In this document: piece after piece, positions 12,801-24,600 of the stretch | How the letters are laid out: each line of letters starts with the position of its first letter | Numbering within the stretch: position 1 is the first letter of the stretch | NCBI RefSeq assembly: GCF_964355755.1 | Contig: NC_092671.1 | Coordinates: 38,707,304-38,767,303, forward strand | Origin: Antedon mediterranea | Taxonomy: Eukaryota > Echinodermata > Crinoidea > Comatulida > Antedonidae | Reading direction: 5' to 3' | DNA: 60,000 nt | Program-made: the position numbers and the translations under genes | The notes under the pieces: generated by a model | What the model was told of the DNA's origin: nothing | The model's database searches: none | What the model saw: only the letters and a program-made list of their open reading frames with translations

Positions 12801-15800
12801 AGTCTGTCGGAGCTGCCATCGATAGAATCTGGGAATTTAGAACCAACGTTTGATCTTGATCAAATGAAACTTTTTAATTTAGTCGGTCAGGGACGGTATT
12901 GCAACTGTTACCGCGGCACACTCAGCGAACAAGAGGTCGCTGTAAAACTATTTGCCGGTTCGTCGAGAAACTGCTTCTTAAATGAGCGCGAGATCTACAG
13001 CATAGGTACACTGGATCATGCAAATGTTTTGAAATTTTACGGTACAGCCGAGAGGTTAGGTGAAGATGGCTGGATGGAGTACTTATTGATAGTGGAATAC
13101 ATATCAGGAGGATCTTTGATGGGGTACCTTAAAGACAATGTCTTTGACTGGTTTGGAATGTGTAGACTTGCACAAACAACTGCTGCAGGAATTGCATATA
13201 TCCATCAAGAAATAAAAAATGGAGGTTTGCATTTTGTTTTTTAATTTATAAAATGTAAATAAAAAGTAATTTTTTGGTAATTTTGTTTGTAAATTTGCCA
13301 TTGGCAGTCTGTCTGGTTGTTACAGATCTCCATTGGCATAATGGCTATGAGCGCTTTCTGACTTAACCCGGGGCATATGGGGGCTCCAAGATGCATTCAA
13401 ATATGTAGAAAAACTAACAACGCCCGTTGGAGGGCCACTTAAGGCTCCTACGTTACATTTAGCCACTGCATTACTCACATAGTAATATTTGTTTTCTCAA
13501 ACTTCTACGTGTTTAGATGTAGTGAAACCTGCGATTGTTCACCGTGATATTAACTCTCGTAACATTCTTGTTCGGCCTAATGGGGCATGTGTGATAGGTG
13601 ACCTAGGCTTTGCAATGAAGGTGTCGGGCTCCAGGCTAGTGGGTGAGGATGATGACACCAGCTCTCTTACTGATGTAAGTTCATCACAAACTGTCATTTT
13701 ATATCTGGTTTATTAAGTATTTGTATACAGTTAGTAAGAGTAAAGCTCTGTTCAACACTATCAAAGTTTATGTGACATAAAAATGTGATGTGCCCATATA
13801 TGGACATGATGATGTCATAGCACTATCATATTTGGGCATATCACTACCATATTTTAACACATCACACTTGTTTTGTCAAACTAGTTTGATAGTGTAGACA
13901 GAGCTTTAAAATGGATGCAGCTCTACTTATAAAAGGTTAAAGATGATAATGACTGTTTTTAAGCATTTAAAAAAAATGTATTGATTGTACTGCGAATCTA
14001 CACACTCTGAGTAAAGCATTTATTGACATCATATAGAACCTTTTAATCAACACTGTCAATACAAAGTGTCAGATGTGTGGCAAAGGTATCAAATAAATGC
14101 TTATAAAATGTATGACTCGTCGTGAAGAAGAATAATAATTTGGTACGGTCCTGTTATGAATGAATATTATATTATTAATAAAATATTAAATAGAAGGTAA
14201 TTGGTATTGACTATGGTGGTGTGTTGGGATGTTCCCACTTGAGGGCAGGGTTCATGGAATGTACCATTATCTGACAGGGGTTTTTCAAAAAATGTGTATA
14301 TATTCGAGTTGTAGCTCTCTTCTCGGAGAAAATAGGCCAATGTCGGTTTATCCAGGTAAGCTAGCACTTATAGACTACTAACACCACTTTTGGTTTGTGT
14401 AATCACAAAAAAACGGTTAATAAATAAATTTACAATACATTATTTATGAACTATCATACCTTCAATCAAAAACTTTCTATAAATCTCATAATACTGATTT
14501 ACTGTAGTAGTTGTTCATATTTGACATTTAAAAATAATTTTAAAAGGTCTTTTCAAATCTTTTTTATTTCACTGATTTATTTTTTAACAATCTGTGTATT
14601 AGGTTGGCACTGTTCGTTATATGTCACCAGAGGCTCTAGAGGGCGCTGTCAATTTACGCGATTGTGAATCGGCACTGAAACAGGTTGACATTTATGCTTT
14701 AGGGCTTGTCATATGGGAAATATCAAACAGATGCTCCGATCTGTTTCCCGGTGAGTTTTATTTTTTAAAACATTCAGATCATTAAATATTAAGAGAGCAA
14801 TAAAATAGTAAAAAAGTGAAAAAAACATAGTGTGACTAGCTCTTCTGTCCTACAAAACGTGGTATTGTTTTTATTATTGTGCAATTATAATTGGTTTTAA
14901 TATTATTGTGACTTTGTGCAAATACAATCCAAAACACATTTTATAATTAACTACGAAAAGAACGTAACTATCATATCTGTTGAAATGCTGCCTTTTTTTG
15001 TTGAATTATTACTTTAAATTTGAATGATAATGGGTGTTCAATTAGTTAACTTTAAATGTAAACATCTCTTGATTTTAATCATAAAGCATTTGTTATTGTT
15101 TAAATTGGTATACTCAGTGAAGAGTGAAATTCTCTTTTCCCTGGTATACTGTAGTCGCTGGGTGCTGCTATAATCAGCAAAAACTTTCCTGTAAATTATA
15201 TTGTAACAGCATATGTAATTAAATACTTTGGCAGGATGTGCTGATGGCTAAACATATTTGTTAATACTGTTGCCAATGAGGAGGATGTAATAGGCCTAGA
15301 TATCAAACTCAACTCATTATTTTAATGTCAAACTTGACTTTTGGTCTTGTCACGCTTTAGGTTTTGTTAAGACGATCAAGCCAAATAGCATTATTAAGTT
15401 GGCATTATTCCAGCAACAACAAAGATCTTGTGATTTAATTTTACACAACAAGGCAGTTTTATAAGTAGGTCATAATAGGTTTTAGTTGTTTTTATTTTAA
15501 ACTGAATTTTGTGAGGAGGTTCCTTAAACAAAAGATAATCATTAAGGAACATATCATTGATAGTGTTCAAAAAGCTTAAAACACCAATGACAGTGTTCAA
15601 AATGCTTACAACACCAATGACTGTGTTCAAAATGCTTACAACACCAATGACTGTGTTCAAAATGCTTACAACACCAATGCCAGTATTCAAAATGCTTACA
15701 ACACCAGTGACAGTGTTCAAAATGCTTACAACACCAGTGACAGTGTTAAAAATGCTTACAACACCAGTGACTTTGTTCAAAATGCTTACAACACCAATGC

Positions 15801-18800
15801 CAGTGTTCAAAATGCTTACAACACCAGTGAAAATGTTCAAAATGCTTACAACCCCAATGCCAGTGTTCAAAATGCGTACAACCCCAATGACAGTGTTCAA
15901 AATGCGTACAACACCAATGACAGTGTTCAAAAAGCTTACAACACCAATGACAGTGTTCAAAAAGCTTACAACACCAGTGACTGTGTTCAAAATGCTTACA
16001 ACACCAATGCCAGTGTTCAAAATGCTTACAACACCAGTGACAATGTTCAAAATGCTTACAACCCCAATGCCAGTGTTCAAAATGCGTACAACACCAATGA
16101 CAGTGTTCAAAATGCGTACAACACCAATGCCAGTGTTCAAAATGCTTACAACACCAATGACAGTGTTCAAAATGCTTACAACCCCAATGCCAGTGTTCAA
16201 AATGCTTACAACACCAGTGACTGTGTTCAAATGCTTACAACACCAATGACAATGTTCAAAATGCGTACAACAGCAATGACAGTGTTCAAAATGAGTACAA
16301 CAGCAATGGCAGTGTTCAAAATGCTTACAACCAATGACAATGTTCAAAATGCTTACAACCCCAATGCCAGTGTTCAAAATGCTTACAACACCAGTGACTG
16401 TGTTCAAATGCTTACAACACCAATGACAATGTTCAAAATGCGTACAACAGCAATGACAGTGTTCAAAATGAGTACAACAGCAATGGCAGTGTTCAAAATG
16501 CTTACAACCAATGACAATGTTCAAATGCTTACAACACCAATGAAAGTGTTCAAAATGGTTACAACACCAATGACAGTGTTCAAAATGGTTACAACACCAA
16601 TGAAAGTGTTCAAAATGGTTACAACACCAATGACAGTGTTCAAAATGGTTACAACACCAACACTAGTCTTCAATAATTGATTAAAAAAAAGGTTATATCA
16701 GAATTATGAACTATTTGTGAAACATTAGAATGGATTTCAACATAAAACATCAATATCTTATCCTGCCTAAAGCTCTGTCTACACTATCAAAATAGTTTGA
16801 TAAAATAAAGTGTGCCCAAATATGGTACTGATATGACATCATCATGTCCATATAAGGGCACATCACATTTTTTTGTCACACAAAGTTTGATAGTGTAGAC
16901 AGAGCTTTAAATTGCATTTGTCTAACGCTCCAACAGTGTTTATGCCCTGCTGTCACAGAGCTAAACATTATCATTAGATGTATAGCAGCCATTAAAAAGA
17001 ATGTGTCCAATAATCAAACATAGTAATCGTGTTTCAACTATGGTTTTCTTTTACATACATTGTGAACATTAATGGAATACATTTAATCCATAGATTAGAC
17101 ATCATTCAAGTTTGACCTTTATTATAGTTGCATTTAAACCATATGGTATTTCTGATTGCATATACTTTATATTTTGTCAAGTGGACTCTTCAATAACATT
17201 CCTCAACAGTTTAAATATATATATATAGTACATATACATATACATATACACGCCGAGAGTGTTAAAAGAGAGGCTATCCAATCGATTGAACAATACCATG
17301 AAAGCCCAAGTGGTCTAATGGTTAAAATATCTGCATATCAAGTAGAGGGTTCCGGGTCCAATCTCGGTTGTGGTGACTTTTTCTCATTCTCACAGATTCC
17401 TCATCTTTATTGTTTCAAATTAATTAAATGTCAGTATATCACAGCAGTTTAGAATTCATGTTCTGTGCCTGTGATGTTTATATATACAGTACATATATAT
17501 TTATATACAGTCCATGTGTACCAGTGTTTTCATGGACAAGTAAACGATTTAAATTAGGTTAAATAATATGTCCATAATAAACTATAAGCTAGTAGTATTT
17601 TAACTGCTTGAGCTATTTCCACTCTATAGATTAATATTACTAGAAATTTGCTTTAAAAACTAGATTTTATCTCCTATTTAATCCAGTCTTGCTACCTACT
17701 GTTGTATTTTGAACTCAAAAATAATAATAAATATCCCTTGTTTTTTTGTTATACATCAACATTGACATACTGTACAACAATAGATGTCTAAAATAACATT
17801 TTAAAAGTACACACCTTAGAACAGGCCATGTAGAATATGATTGGAAAGCATCAATTGCCTTGTAACAAACCCTGTAAAGCTCTGTCTCTACACTATCAAA
17901 CTAGTTTGACAAAAAAAAGTGTGATGTGCCCAAATATGGTAGTTATATGGCCAAATATGGTGGTTATATGCTCAAATATGGTGGTTATATGACATTATCA
18001 TGTCCATATATGTGCACATACAATTGTTTTGTCACATAAACGTTGATAGCTCTAAGCTTTGTGTACACTATCAAACTAGTTTGACAAAAAAGCGTGATGT
18101 GCCCAAATATGGTAGTGATATGCTCAAATATGGTGGTTATGACATCTCATCATGTCTATATACGGGTACATCACATTTTTTGTCACATAAAGTTTGATAG
18201 CTTTAAGCTTTGTCTGCACTATCAAACTTGTTTGACAAAAAAGCGTGATGTGCCAAAATATGTTAGTGATATGCCCAAATATGGTGTTTATATGACATCA
18301 CCATGTCCATATATGGGCACATCACATTTGTCACAAAGTTTGATAGTGTAGAAATAGCTTTAGGCTTTGTATGGATTTCAGTAGAATACCTGATACAGTG
18401 TTTCCATTGCTATACAGGCACATACAGTAGTTAAACATGGTAAAATGTAAGACAATGATACTACTGTAAATATACTGTAGTATAATAGACTGAGCCCAAT
18501 GTAGTGTTCTGTTGCTATCCTGGAAAACACAGGTTAAATCTAGGTGACCTCCTGTTTATACAGGGTATTTCGGTTTCCTACACCTATTATATACCTACAT
18601 CTATTATATACCTACATAAAGAGTTCCTGCCAACTTGGAAGCCTACTTCCAACCTTTTGTGTTCTGAATATCTAGGAAATAATGCTGTTAGTGTTATAAA
18701 CTTATATACTTTATATATACAGATTAACAAACACTAAACTTTAACATACTATAGACTTATTTTATTTTATTTTTTTTATTCTTTATATCAAACCAACAGT

Positions 18801-21800
18801 GTAAAACACCAATAACAGGTTGAAAATAAAAGCTAAACTATAAAATATGAGCCAATATAAATATATACAAATGAAAAAGAAAATTTAAATAATTTCATTA
18901 ATAATACATTTAAATTGAGAAAAATTACAGTTAAAAATATCTAAAGAATTATTTTTTAAAATACAAGAATTGTACAATGACGAGAGTCTACAGAAAATAC
19001 CATTTTTACAAACATTGACACGAGAAAATTTAACATGAAGAAAGGGTTTACTACGAAGATTACGAACAGGAACATTAAAATAAAACAACGAAACAAGATC
19101 ACAATCAAACTTAGAAGTAAGACATTTATACAGGAAGTGCAAGTCCTGTCTTGCTCTCCTAGATGTCGGGGAAACAATAGGAGGCAGGTTGGCTGCTGGG
19201 CCGACAAAGCGCAAGAACTTTGTATGATTGAACATAAAAGCAAACATATTTAAAGTTATGATTAAAACAATCTTCTAAAGAGCGGTCTACATTATCAAAC
19301 TAGTTATGACAAAAATAGGGTTAAATATGGTAGTGATATGACATCATCATGCCCTGGACACATCGCATTTTTGCCACATAAAGTTTGATAGTGTAGACAT
19401 AGATTATTTATGACATTCTATAGAACATTATGATGTTTGCACACCGAGAGACGCACCCCCTGGCGCATATACCCATGTGGTCCTTCGTCAGTATTCATCC
19501 AGATTATACATAGCATTTTTCTATATACAAAATGTGTAATGTTAAGCATGTCTGCACAAGGCCGATGGCCACACATTACATAAAACCTAGACAATCTATA
19601 AAAAGAAATTTAAACGACAAGTCTAAGCACTAGATTGATATTAGTAACTTAAGCTATGTTATTTCAATATGTAACAAATGCCGCTTCTGTTTTATACATT
19701 ATGTATGTTGCTAATGTATTATGGTTATCAATGTATTGAGGTATGTTTGAGCGAGCATGCTGCCAAGATGTTGAGGTGTGTTGCCAATATGTTGGGTTGT
19801 CACTGTGTGTTGCCATAGCCTTGGGCATATTTCCAGTGCTTTGGGACGTATTTCCAATGCGTTTATAGTGTAAGGTTTAGACTAGTTCGTTTGGTGGATT
19901 TGTGTAAAATATTACGCTCCATGGTTCTGGTGGTAGAACGAGTCTTCTCAGATAAGGAATATAAATCGTAGGTCCAGTGTAACATCTAGCTCATGTTCAC
20001 TTTAAGGAACCTAGTACATCTTTCGAGACAAGAACTGTAGGGGGTTACCCCGGTACATACTAATACATCACAGCCACTGATTATACTGTAACTGGGCTTC
20101 TGGGAGACCAGTCTTTGACTGAAGAGATCGCCCAATATAATACAATATTTCAATTAAATTAATGTAATTTAGCATTTTTTTGATTAACATTACAAACTAA
20201 CTATAATGAACTTACATTAATTGCATATTGTGAATTTATTTTTTATGTATCTTTTCTAGCTGGTGTGCCTCCATACATGTTACCTTATGAAGCCGAGGTT
20301 GGTCAGCGACCTAGCTACGAGGATATGCAATTACTAGTGTCGGTCAATAAGACTCGACCCAAGTTTCCAGATGCCTGGAAGGAAAACAATCAGGTTTGAT
20401 TATTTTCACTGTTTTCTGTATCTATATATATCTATCCTACTGATTACCTTCATCCAAATGTATTTATTGACTGCGTTAATGCACAGCTCTACCCACTTAG
20501 CGATCAATAGTTATCTAAACAGTTGCGAAGCTAGTGTTCATGTTTCCTATTATTACTGTACTATCATGTCTTTATTGTGAATACACCTTCAGTATTGTAG
20601 AACTGATATCACTTTATGATTTATTGTTTTTTAGACATTTTTAAAAATTTGAAATAAGTAGCAAAGCACTACTAACAAATAGATAATTCAGTTAATTTAT
20701 GATTGAACTAGTTACAGTAGGACACCCCTATTCAGGGATACCCTTTTAAGGGGGAACTTTGCTGGATCCAAAAGGTGTCCCTTAAATGTGGTTCTACTTT
20801 GCTAGAGTAGATTTATTTAAAATAATGCCCACTTACTGTAAGCCCTGTCTGTGACAAAAAATGTGTGATGTGCCCATATATAGACATGATGATGTCATAT
20901 CACCACAATATGTGGGCATATCACCACATATTTGGGCATATCACCACATATTTGGGCATATCACAACCATATTTGGGCATATAACTTTAGTATGCAGTGC
21001 ACTATTAACCATAATTTCCTTGTTTTTACTCCCGCCTACATTTTTATTACAAATGCAATTTTTATTTAATTTTTCTTATAAATTTCTAGCAGGTGTTTTT
21101 ATACAATATATTAACATTTAAGACAACGATAGGAAGAAATCTAAGAATGCGATATTGATTATTATTAAAGTGAAGTCGTACATATGAAGAGATGGCTTTA
21201 GGCATCACAGCGGCTCACTAAGAACACCTTTAAATTAAGCACATCTAAATTGAATTGAATGGCGCAATGTTCCATTTAGCTGGTACTATCCACTAGTTCA
21301 TTAAGAATAGATCATTAACATTAACATTAACATTCATGTCATTAGGTGTATATACATTAGTATATATTTTAAACAATTCATCAATGGTGTCAGGAGCAGA
21401 TTTAGGCGGGGCTAAACAGGCTTTAGGATCAGTGCCCTTTGTATCAGATATATATCAAAGTATCTTTAAAATATTATTGATATCCTAATTTAACATTAAT
21501 ATTAATTTATGTTAAGTACAGTCATGAGGAATTTTAAACTTACAGTGGTGGCTGATTGTGTTGATAGGTTTAAGAAAAATAAATCGTGAAATTGTAGATA
21601 TTATAACATCTCATTCATCCATTTTCTTGACGATTGAGAAGTGTCTTGAATAATAAGTTACACCAGAATGAATTGTTAATAATCCATCTTGTGTTTAACG
21701 TCTATGTGTGACTAGTACAATCAATCTTTCTCACTTAATGACGCAAGACTATTCATCAATTTCAATATTTAAAGTTTCAATCAAAGTAGAATTTTCGGAA

Positions 21801-24356
21801 CAAATGTTAAATGCACACAAATTGCTGCTATGTTCTATATTTGTAGTAAATTATCCATAATTCTCATCGGAATTATTTTATTTTTTCAAAATGAAATAGG
21901 TTTTGCTTGGACATAGTATGTTTTCACTTTACCACGTGTAAAACTGGATGGAGCTGACGCTTTAATGTGTGTAAACCCTAAAGTTTTGCTACAGTAGGAG
22001 TGTATAAGAAAGGGGTATAAGATCACCCATGGTTCCCATAATAACAATATTATATTATGAATAATCAATATGAAAGATATGTACTTCCTTTTTGTGGTTT
22101 GTCACTGTAGGGCCTACATATATAAAATTGAATATTCATAGGTGTATTAGTGCTAGTAATTAACTCTGTATACACCATTATATACCTCCCAAATTTCACA
22201 CATAATGCGTGATTCTGTGCATGAGGGCCGTTTTTTTATGCCTCGCTCATACGTGGCTATTTCTCAAGCATCCATTAAAAATATTCAGAAAAAACATTAT
22301 TTTGAAATTAACTTGCTTATTTTGGAGGAAATGGCTTTGGACTGCACATTATTTAATTAATTTGAGCATAATTAGCCCTATGTTTATTTCTATTTTATGG
22401 TTGATGTAGTACAGGAAAGCCTACTCAATACGTCGACAAATTAAACATATAGGGCGTATGTCGCGATTGTTTTAAGTTATAATAAAATAGGGGGCACTAT
22501 GTATAATTTTTTTTATTTAATGTCTCATGCATTGGGCAACTGAAAAAGTTGGCAGGTATACCATTAGTAGGTACATAAACCATGAATTATTATATCTTTA
22601 TAAGGCTGTTTAATAAAGCTTAAAGCTTAAACTAGTTTTTTGGATGATTATTGAATTTATAAATATTATCTATTTTCAGGCACTACGTTCACTGAAAGAA
22701 ATAATGGATGATAGTTGGGATCATGATGCGGAGGCGAGGCTGACAGCTCTTTGTATTGAAGAGCGTATAATTGAGCTTATGGTGATGTGGGATAAAAATA
22801 AAGTGGTTCACTCAACAGTCAACCCAACACAGACTGACATTGTCAGGAATGGTGGTTCACAATCTTCTATGGACAGTACGGATTCCGCTGTAAAGATCCG
22901 GCCAAATGGACAAATTGTACGTAGAGAAATGCCTTCCAGTCGTGTGCCAGGTGTAACGCAGTCAGTGTCCGAGGAAGCTGACGTATCATCTGGTTCACGA
23001 TCTGTACCTCTAGAGAAAAATGAGCGTCAAGCTTTCTCGCCGGAAACCTGCAGCACGACGATATCCACTCATTCGGACATTAATCTCATGGATTTTACTT
23101 TTTCCCAACCCGATCCAAAAAATCTTCATCATTCCGATGAAAGCATTGAAAGGTTTACAACTGATTTGAAATACGCGCCTCGGGTCGGAGGAAACGAGGC
23201 GCTTGCCGAAATGTTCAGCTACAGCGAAAGTATCTCTCCAAGTCATTCAGATGTAAATACAGCGCAGACATCAGATATGTACGACAATACGGGATACAAC
23301 TGCAGTAACAGACCGCGACAGCAATTTTACCGAACTGGTAATATTCTTCCAGAAAATATGACGATTAATCAAGCTAGGCCCTTGAGCCAGTCTGGTAAGT
23401 CTGATACAAACAAACACAGAGAGCAGCAACAGTGCGCCCAAGCAAGACCCCATGAGCACACCAATGAAGGTGCTTCTGTTGCCAATGGTATGAACTCTGC
23501 ATCAAATACTCCTTCAAGATCGTTCAGAAACAGTCCTGTTTCAATGGATAATAGCACTGATGAACCCGAGGAAATTATTCATGGAAGCCCCAAACCGCGC
23601 CCTTCGTATTTACCCGTAGTTCCGCAAGTTCAAAATGGCACAAAGAAAAAGCTAGTAGCGGTTTATGTACCAGGATCAGGTCCAACAACCAAAATTCAAA
23701 CAGGAATCGCAAAACTAGACATGACAAATGGACGCTGTCATCCAGTCAGAGTTGCTACCAATGGCAACAGCTTAACTCGTTGTCCAAATACCGGGTCACT
23801 ACCGTCGGTCAGTCCTATTACCGGAGAGCACGACAGTAATGGCAATTTGCAAGCGGACAACGAGAATGGAACAGCTTTGAGCCACGAAGATCGTATCCTC
23901 TCGTATTCAGATGCGCAATTAGCCAATAAAGATGAGCAGCGATATTCGCTCGATTTGGACAGAGCTCTGCGGTGTTATGCTGCTCGTCATGACAACGGTA
24001 AGCGTAAGGCTACACCATTCCGCATAAAGCAAAGTAAAATGGCGGTGCACGACATGGAGTCTGAGAACGCTAATCAAAAAATGATGCCACCGCTTCTGTA
24101 CAACTCGCATGAAATGCATCCGTCAAGTCGTGTGCCAAACGGACAATTTTGTCAGATTGACCAACAAGATAAGTTGCACTCGCAAAGCAGTAATACGAGC
24201 GGCGGAGTTAGCAAAGTACCTTACAATCGCCTCGGAGAGGCAAGTGGTGGCCAATCAGAATCATCGGAGAGTAGCGAACCACTACTGACCAATGACAGTA
24301 GGGCTTGTGATCCTCTAATAAGTAACATTGGAAAATATAAAGTGTCCTGTTTGTAA
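9687..24356 (+). CDS. BMPR2: BMP receptor type II-like serine/threonine kinase (N-terminus missing)
   Basis: Single-pass type II receptor of the TGF-beta superfamily; it binds BMP ligands and phosphorylates type I receptors. Six exons are visible: 9687-9872, 12670-13224, 13517-13674, 14603-14750, 20260-20393 and 22680-24356, with matching splice phases, giving 951 residues. In order they encode the cysteine-rich second half of the three-finger ectodomain ([16 protein letters not shown]), a transmembrane helix, and a kinase domain with [12 protein letters not shown] and [21 protein letters not shown] tail of more than 500 residues on one exon is the feature that separates BMPR2 from activin and TGF-beta type II receptors. 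The tail keeps a [10 protein letters not shown] motif and ends YKVSCL, like the vertebrate tail. The first 80 or so residues are not found. Oddities: the third glycine of the nucleotide loop is Cys (GQGRYC) and DFG is DLG. Confidence 0.95.
10014..10112 (-). mobile_element. tRNA-derived SINE head, antisense
   Basis: On the minus strand this reads as a tRNA-like promoter: an A-box-like TAGCTTTGTAGTTAACATGC and a B box GGTTCAATCC. It lacks a tRNA cloverleaf. It sits inside the first visible BMPR2 intron. Confidence 0.6.
11078..11166 (-). mobile_element. Retroelement 3' tail, antisense
   Basis: On the minus strand GGGAGACCAGTCTTTTTGAC is followed by GGGCCACCCTGG and an AATA-rich tail. The same block in plus orientation occurs at 20104-20140, so the two define one dispersed family, probably CR1/L2-type tails. 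Confidence 0.6.
11360..11505. mobile_element. Family A MITE copy 7, full length, with perfect CRE
   Basis: Both TIRs are intact. The core palindrome is TGACGTCA here; the other copies read TGATGTCA or its complement TGACATCA. Confidence 0.92.
12385..12573. mobile_element. Foldback/MITE-type palindromic element
   Basis: Terminal arms CACACCTGTTCCGGCACGGT and its near-exact inverse (ending CCGGAACAAGTGTG) continue inward, giving about 90-bp inverted arms over nearly the whole element. It is unrelated to families A and B. It lies about 100 bp upstream of the BMPR2 transmembrane exon. Confidence 0.85.
12670..13224 (+). CDS. BMPR2: BMPR2-like exon: transmembrane and kinase N-lobe
   Basis: Acceptor CAATTGCAG, donor GGAG/GTTTGC. 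It encodes a short Lys/Arg stretch, a helix [20 protein letters not shown], the nucleotide loop [12 protein letters not shown], the catalytic VAVKLF lysine and hinge [12 protein letters not shown]. In vertebrates several exons cover this span; here they are fused. Confidence 0.95.
13517..13674 (+). CDS. BMPR2: BMPR2-like exon: catalytic loop
   Basis: Acceptor GTGTTTAG, donor GAT/GTAAGT, ends in phase 0. It carries HRDINSRN (catalytic Asp and Asn) and the magnesium-binding motif as DLG. Confidence 0.95.
13741..13908. mobile_element. Family A MITE copy 8, full length
   Basis: Flanked by TA on both sides. The left end has an extra base (AAGCTCTGTTCAACACTATC); the right end AGTGTAGACAGAGCTTTA is intact. 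It lies 66 bp after a BMPR2 5' splice site. Confidence 0.92.
14603..14750 (+). CDS. BMPR2: BMPR2-like exon: activation segment to P+1
   Basis: Acceptor GTGTATTAG, donor CCCG/GTGAGT. Encodes [34 protein letters not shown] and NRCSDLFPG, almost identical to vertebrate BMPR2. Confidence 0.96.
15558..16676. repeat. 30-bp minisatellite, about 37 copies
   Basis: The unit ACAGTGTTCAAAATGCTTAC plus AACACCAATG repeats with point variants (AATGC/AATGG, ACC/AGC, CAATG/CAGTG). Because the period is a multiple of three, both strands show long open frames (up to 376 codons on the minus strand). The 3' part carries a higher-order duplication of about 178 bp (16228 against 16405). Confidence 0.97.
16768..16909. 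mobile_element. Family A MITE copy 9, full length
   Basis: TA-flanked with both TIRs intact (AAGCTCTGTCTACACTATCA; TGATAGTGTAGACAGAGCTT). Confidence 0.93.
17285..17450 (+). mobile_element. tRNA-derived SINE
   Basis: An A-box-like CCCAAGTGGTCTAATGG and a B-box-like GGGTCCAATCTC lie about 45 bp apart, followed by an unrelated body. The absence of a foldable acceptor stem argues against a functional tRNA. Confidence 0.55.
17875..18052. mobile_element. Family A MITE copy 10a (first of a tandem triplet)
   Basis: Left TIR intact, three internal 21-bp units. The right TIR runs directly into the next copy (GTTGATAGCTCTAAGCTTTG). Confidence 0.9.
18053..18202. mobile_element. Family A MITE copy 10b (second of triplet)
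   Basis: Same orientation as its neighbours and joined to them without spacer; the left end is TAAGCTTTGTGTACACTATC. Confidence 0.9.
18203..18362. mobile_element. Family A MITE copy 10c (third of triplet)
   Basis: Left end TTTAAGCTTTGTCTGCACTA, right end TTTGATAGTGTAGAAATAGC. It shares the GACAAAAAAGCGTGATGTGC variant with copy 10b, showing the triplet arose by local duplication. Confidence 0.9.
18760..19253 (-). pseudogene. Non-LTR retrotransposon remnant (C-terminal end of reverse-transcriptase ORF)
   Basis: The minus-strand frame from about 19247 to 18885 reads [20 protein letters not shown], then [19 protein letters not shown] and a terminal [11 protein letters not shown]. This is the conserved C-terminal pattern of Jockey/I-type LINE ORF2 proteins. 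Only the end of the protein is left; an A/T-rich tail follows at 18760-18800. Confidence 0.75.
19276..19405. mobile_element. Family A MITE copy 11
   Basis: Shortened core. The left end GCGGTCTACATTATCAAACT and right end TTTGATAGTGTAGACATAGA are diverged but recognisable. Confidence 0.8.
20030..20145 (+). mobile_element. Retroelement 3' tail
   Basis: GGGAGACCAGTCTTTGACTG and the following AATATAATACAAT match the antisense copy at 11078-11166. It lies about 115 bp before a BMPR2 exon. Confidence 0.5.
20260..20393 (+). CDS. BMPR2: BMPR2-like exon: kinase C-lobe
   Basis: Acceptor TCTTTTCTAG, donor CAG/GTTTGA. Encodes [19 protein letters not shown] and [13 protein letters not shown], matching the vertebrate EVGNHPTFEDMQVLVS region. 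Confidence 0.95.
20836..20988. mobile_element. Family A MITE copy 12 (arms shortened, core expanded)
   Basis: Most of the left arm and all of the right arm are missing. The internal 20-21-bp ATATTTGGGCATATCACCAC unit is present about four times, more than in other copies. Confidence 0.8.
22680..24356 (+). CDS. BMPR2: BMPR2-like last exon: end of kinase and long C-terminal tail
   Basis: Acceptor TATTTTCAG. It begins [20 protein letters not shown] and [12 protein letters not shown] (kinase end), then a Ser/Asn-rich disordered tail. It stops with TAA at 24354. Tail landmarks shared with vertebrates: [10 protein letters not shown] near 23704, a SEPLL motif near 24272 and terminal SCL. Confidence 0.95.
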   Translation, partial: ALRSLKEIMDDSWDHDAEARLTALCIEERIIELMVMWDKNKVVHSTVNPTQTDIVRNGGSQSSMDSTDSAVKIRPNGQIVRREMPSSRVPGVTQSVSEEADVSSGSRSVPLEKNERQAFSPETCSTTISTHSDINLMDFTFSQPDPKNLHHSDESIERFTTDLKYAPRVGGNEALAEMFSYSESISPSHSDVNTAQTSDMYDNTGYNCSNRPRQQFYRTGNILPENMTINQARPLSQSGKSDTNKHREQQQCAQARPHEHTNEGASVANGMNSASNTPSRSFRNSPVSMDNSTDEPEEIIHGSPKPRPSYLPVVPQVQNGTKKKLVAVYVPGSGPTTKIQTGIAKLDMTNGRCHPVRVATNGNSLTRCPNTGSLPSVSPITGEHDSNGNLQADNENGTALSHEDRILSYSDAQLANKDEQRYSLDLDRALRCYAARHDNGKRKATPFRIKQSKMAVHDMESENANQKMMPPLLYNSHEMHPSSRVPNGQFCQIDQQDKLHSQSSNTSGGVSKVPYNRLGEASGGQSESSESSEPLLTNDSRACDPLISNIGKYKVSCL

Positions 24357-24509
24357 ATAAAATGAATGGTGTAGCCTGTTGTAAACCTGATTATTCAGTG
24401 TATGTGATCACATTTGAATGCTTTTGGAAATGTGTATGCTGGAAAAAAAACTTGTTGAAAATTAAATGAACTTGGTTGTTAAGGCGATTTAGCTATGAAT
24501 ACAATACCA

Positions 24510-24600
24510 TAGAGCTTGCAACGTGTTGCAGCGACATAGGTGAAACGCAAGTGAGTTAACCAATCACAAGCGACAGATATGTTCTAGTGGGAATCGAGCG
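24510..24600. mobile_element. Family B MITE fragment in BMPR2 3' UTR
   Basis: Family B landmarks GAAACGCAAGTGAGTTAACC, CAATCACAAGCGAC and CTAGTGGGAA are present in a diverged, shortened copy. Confidence 0.6.

Larger units (their letters stand above)
14751..20259. other. Large BMPR2 intron filled with repeats
   Basis: No exon seen. It holds the 30-bp minisatellite, five family A MITE copies (three in tandem), a SINE head, a LINE reverse-transcriptase remnant and a retroelement tail. Confidence 0.8.

Noticed and set aside
13320-13400. Possible tRNA-like A box TGGCATAATGGCTATGAGC
   Set aside because: No B box at the right distance; too weak to call a SINE.
15394-16524. 376-codon open frame on the minus strand, and overlapping plus-strand frames
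   Set aside because: Pure 30-bp minisatellite in a BMPR2 intron; openness follows from the period and there is no coding bias or start context.
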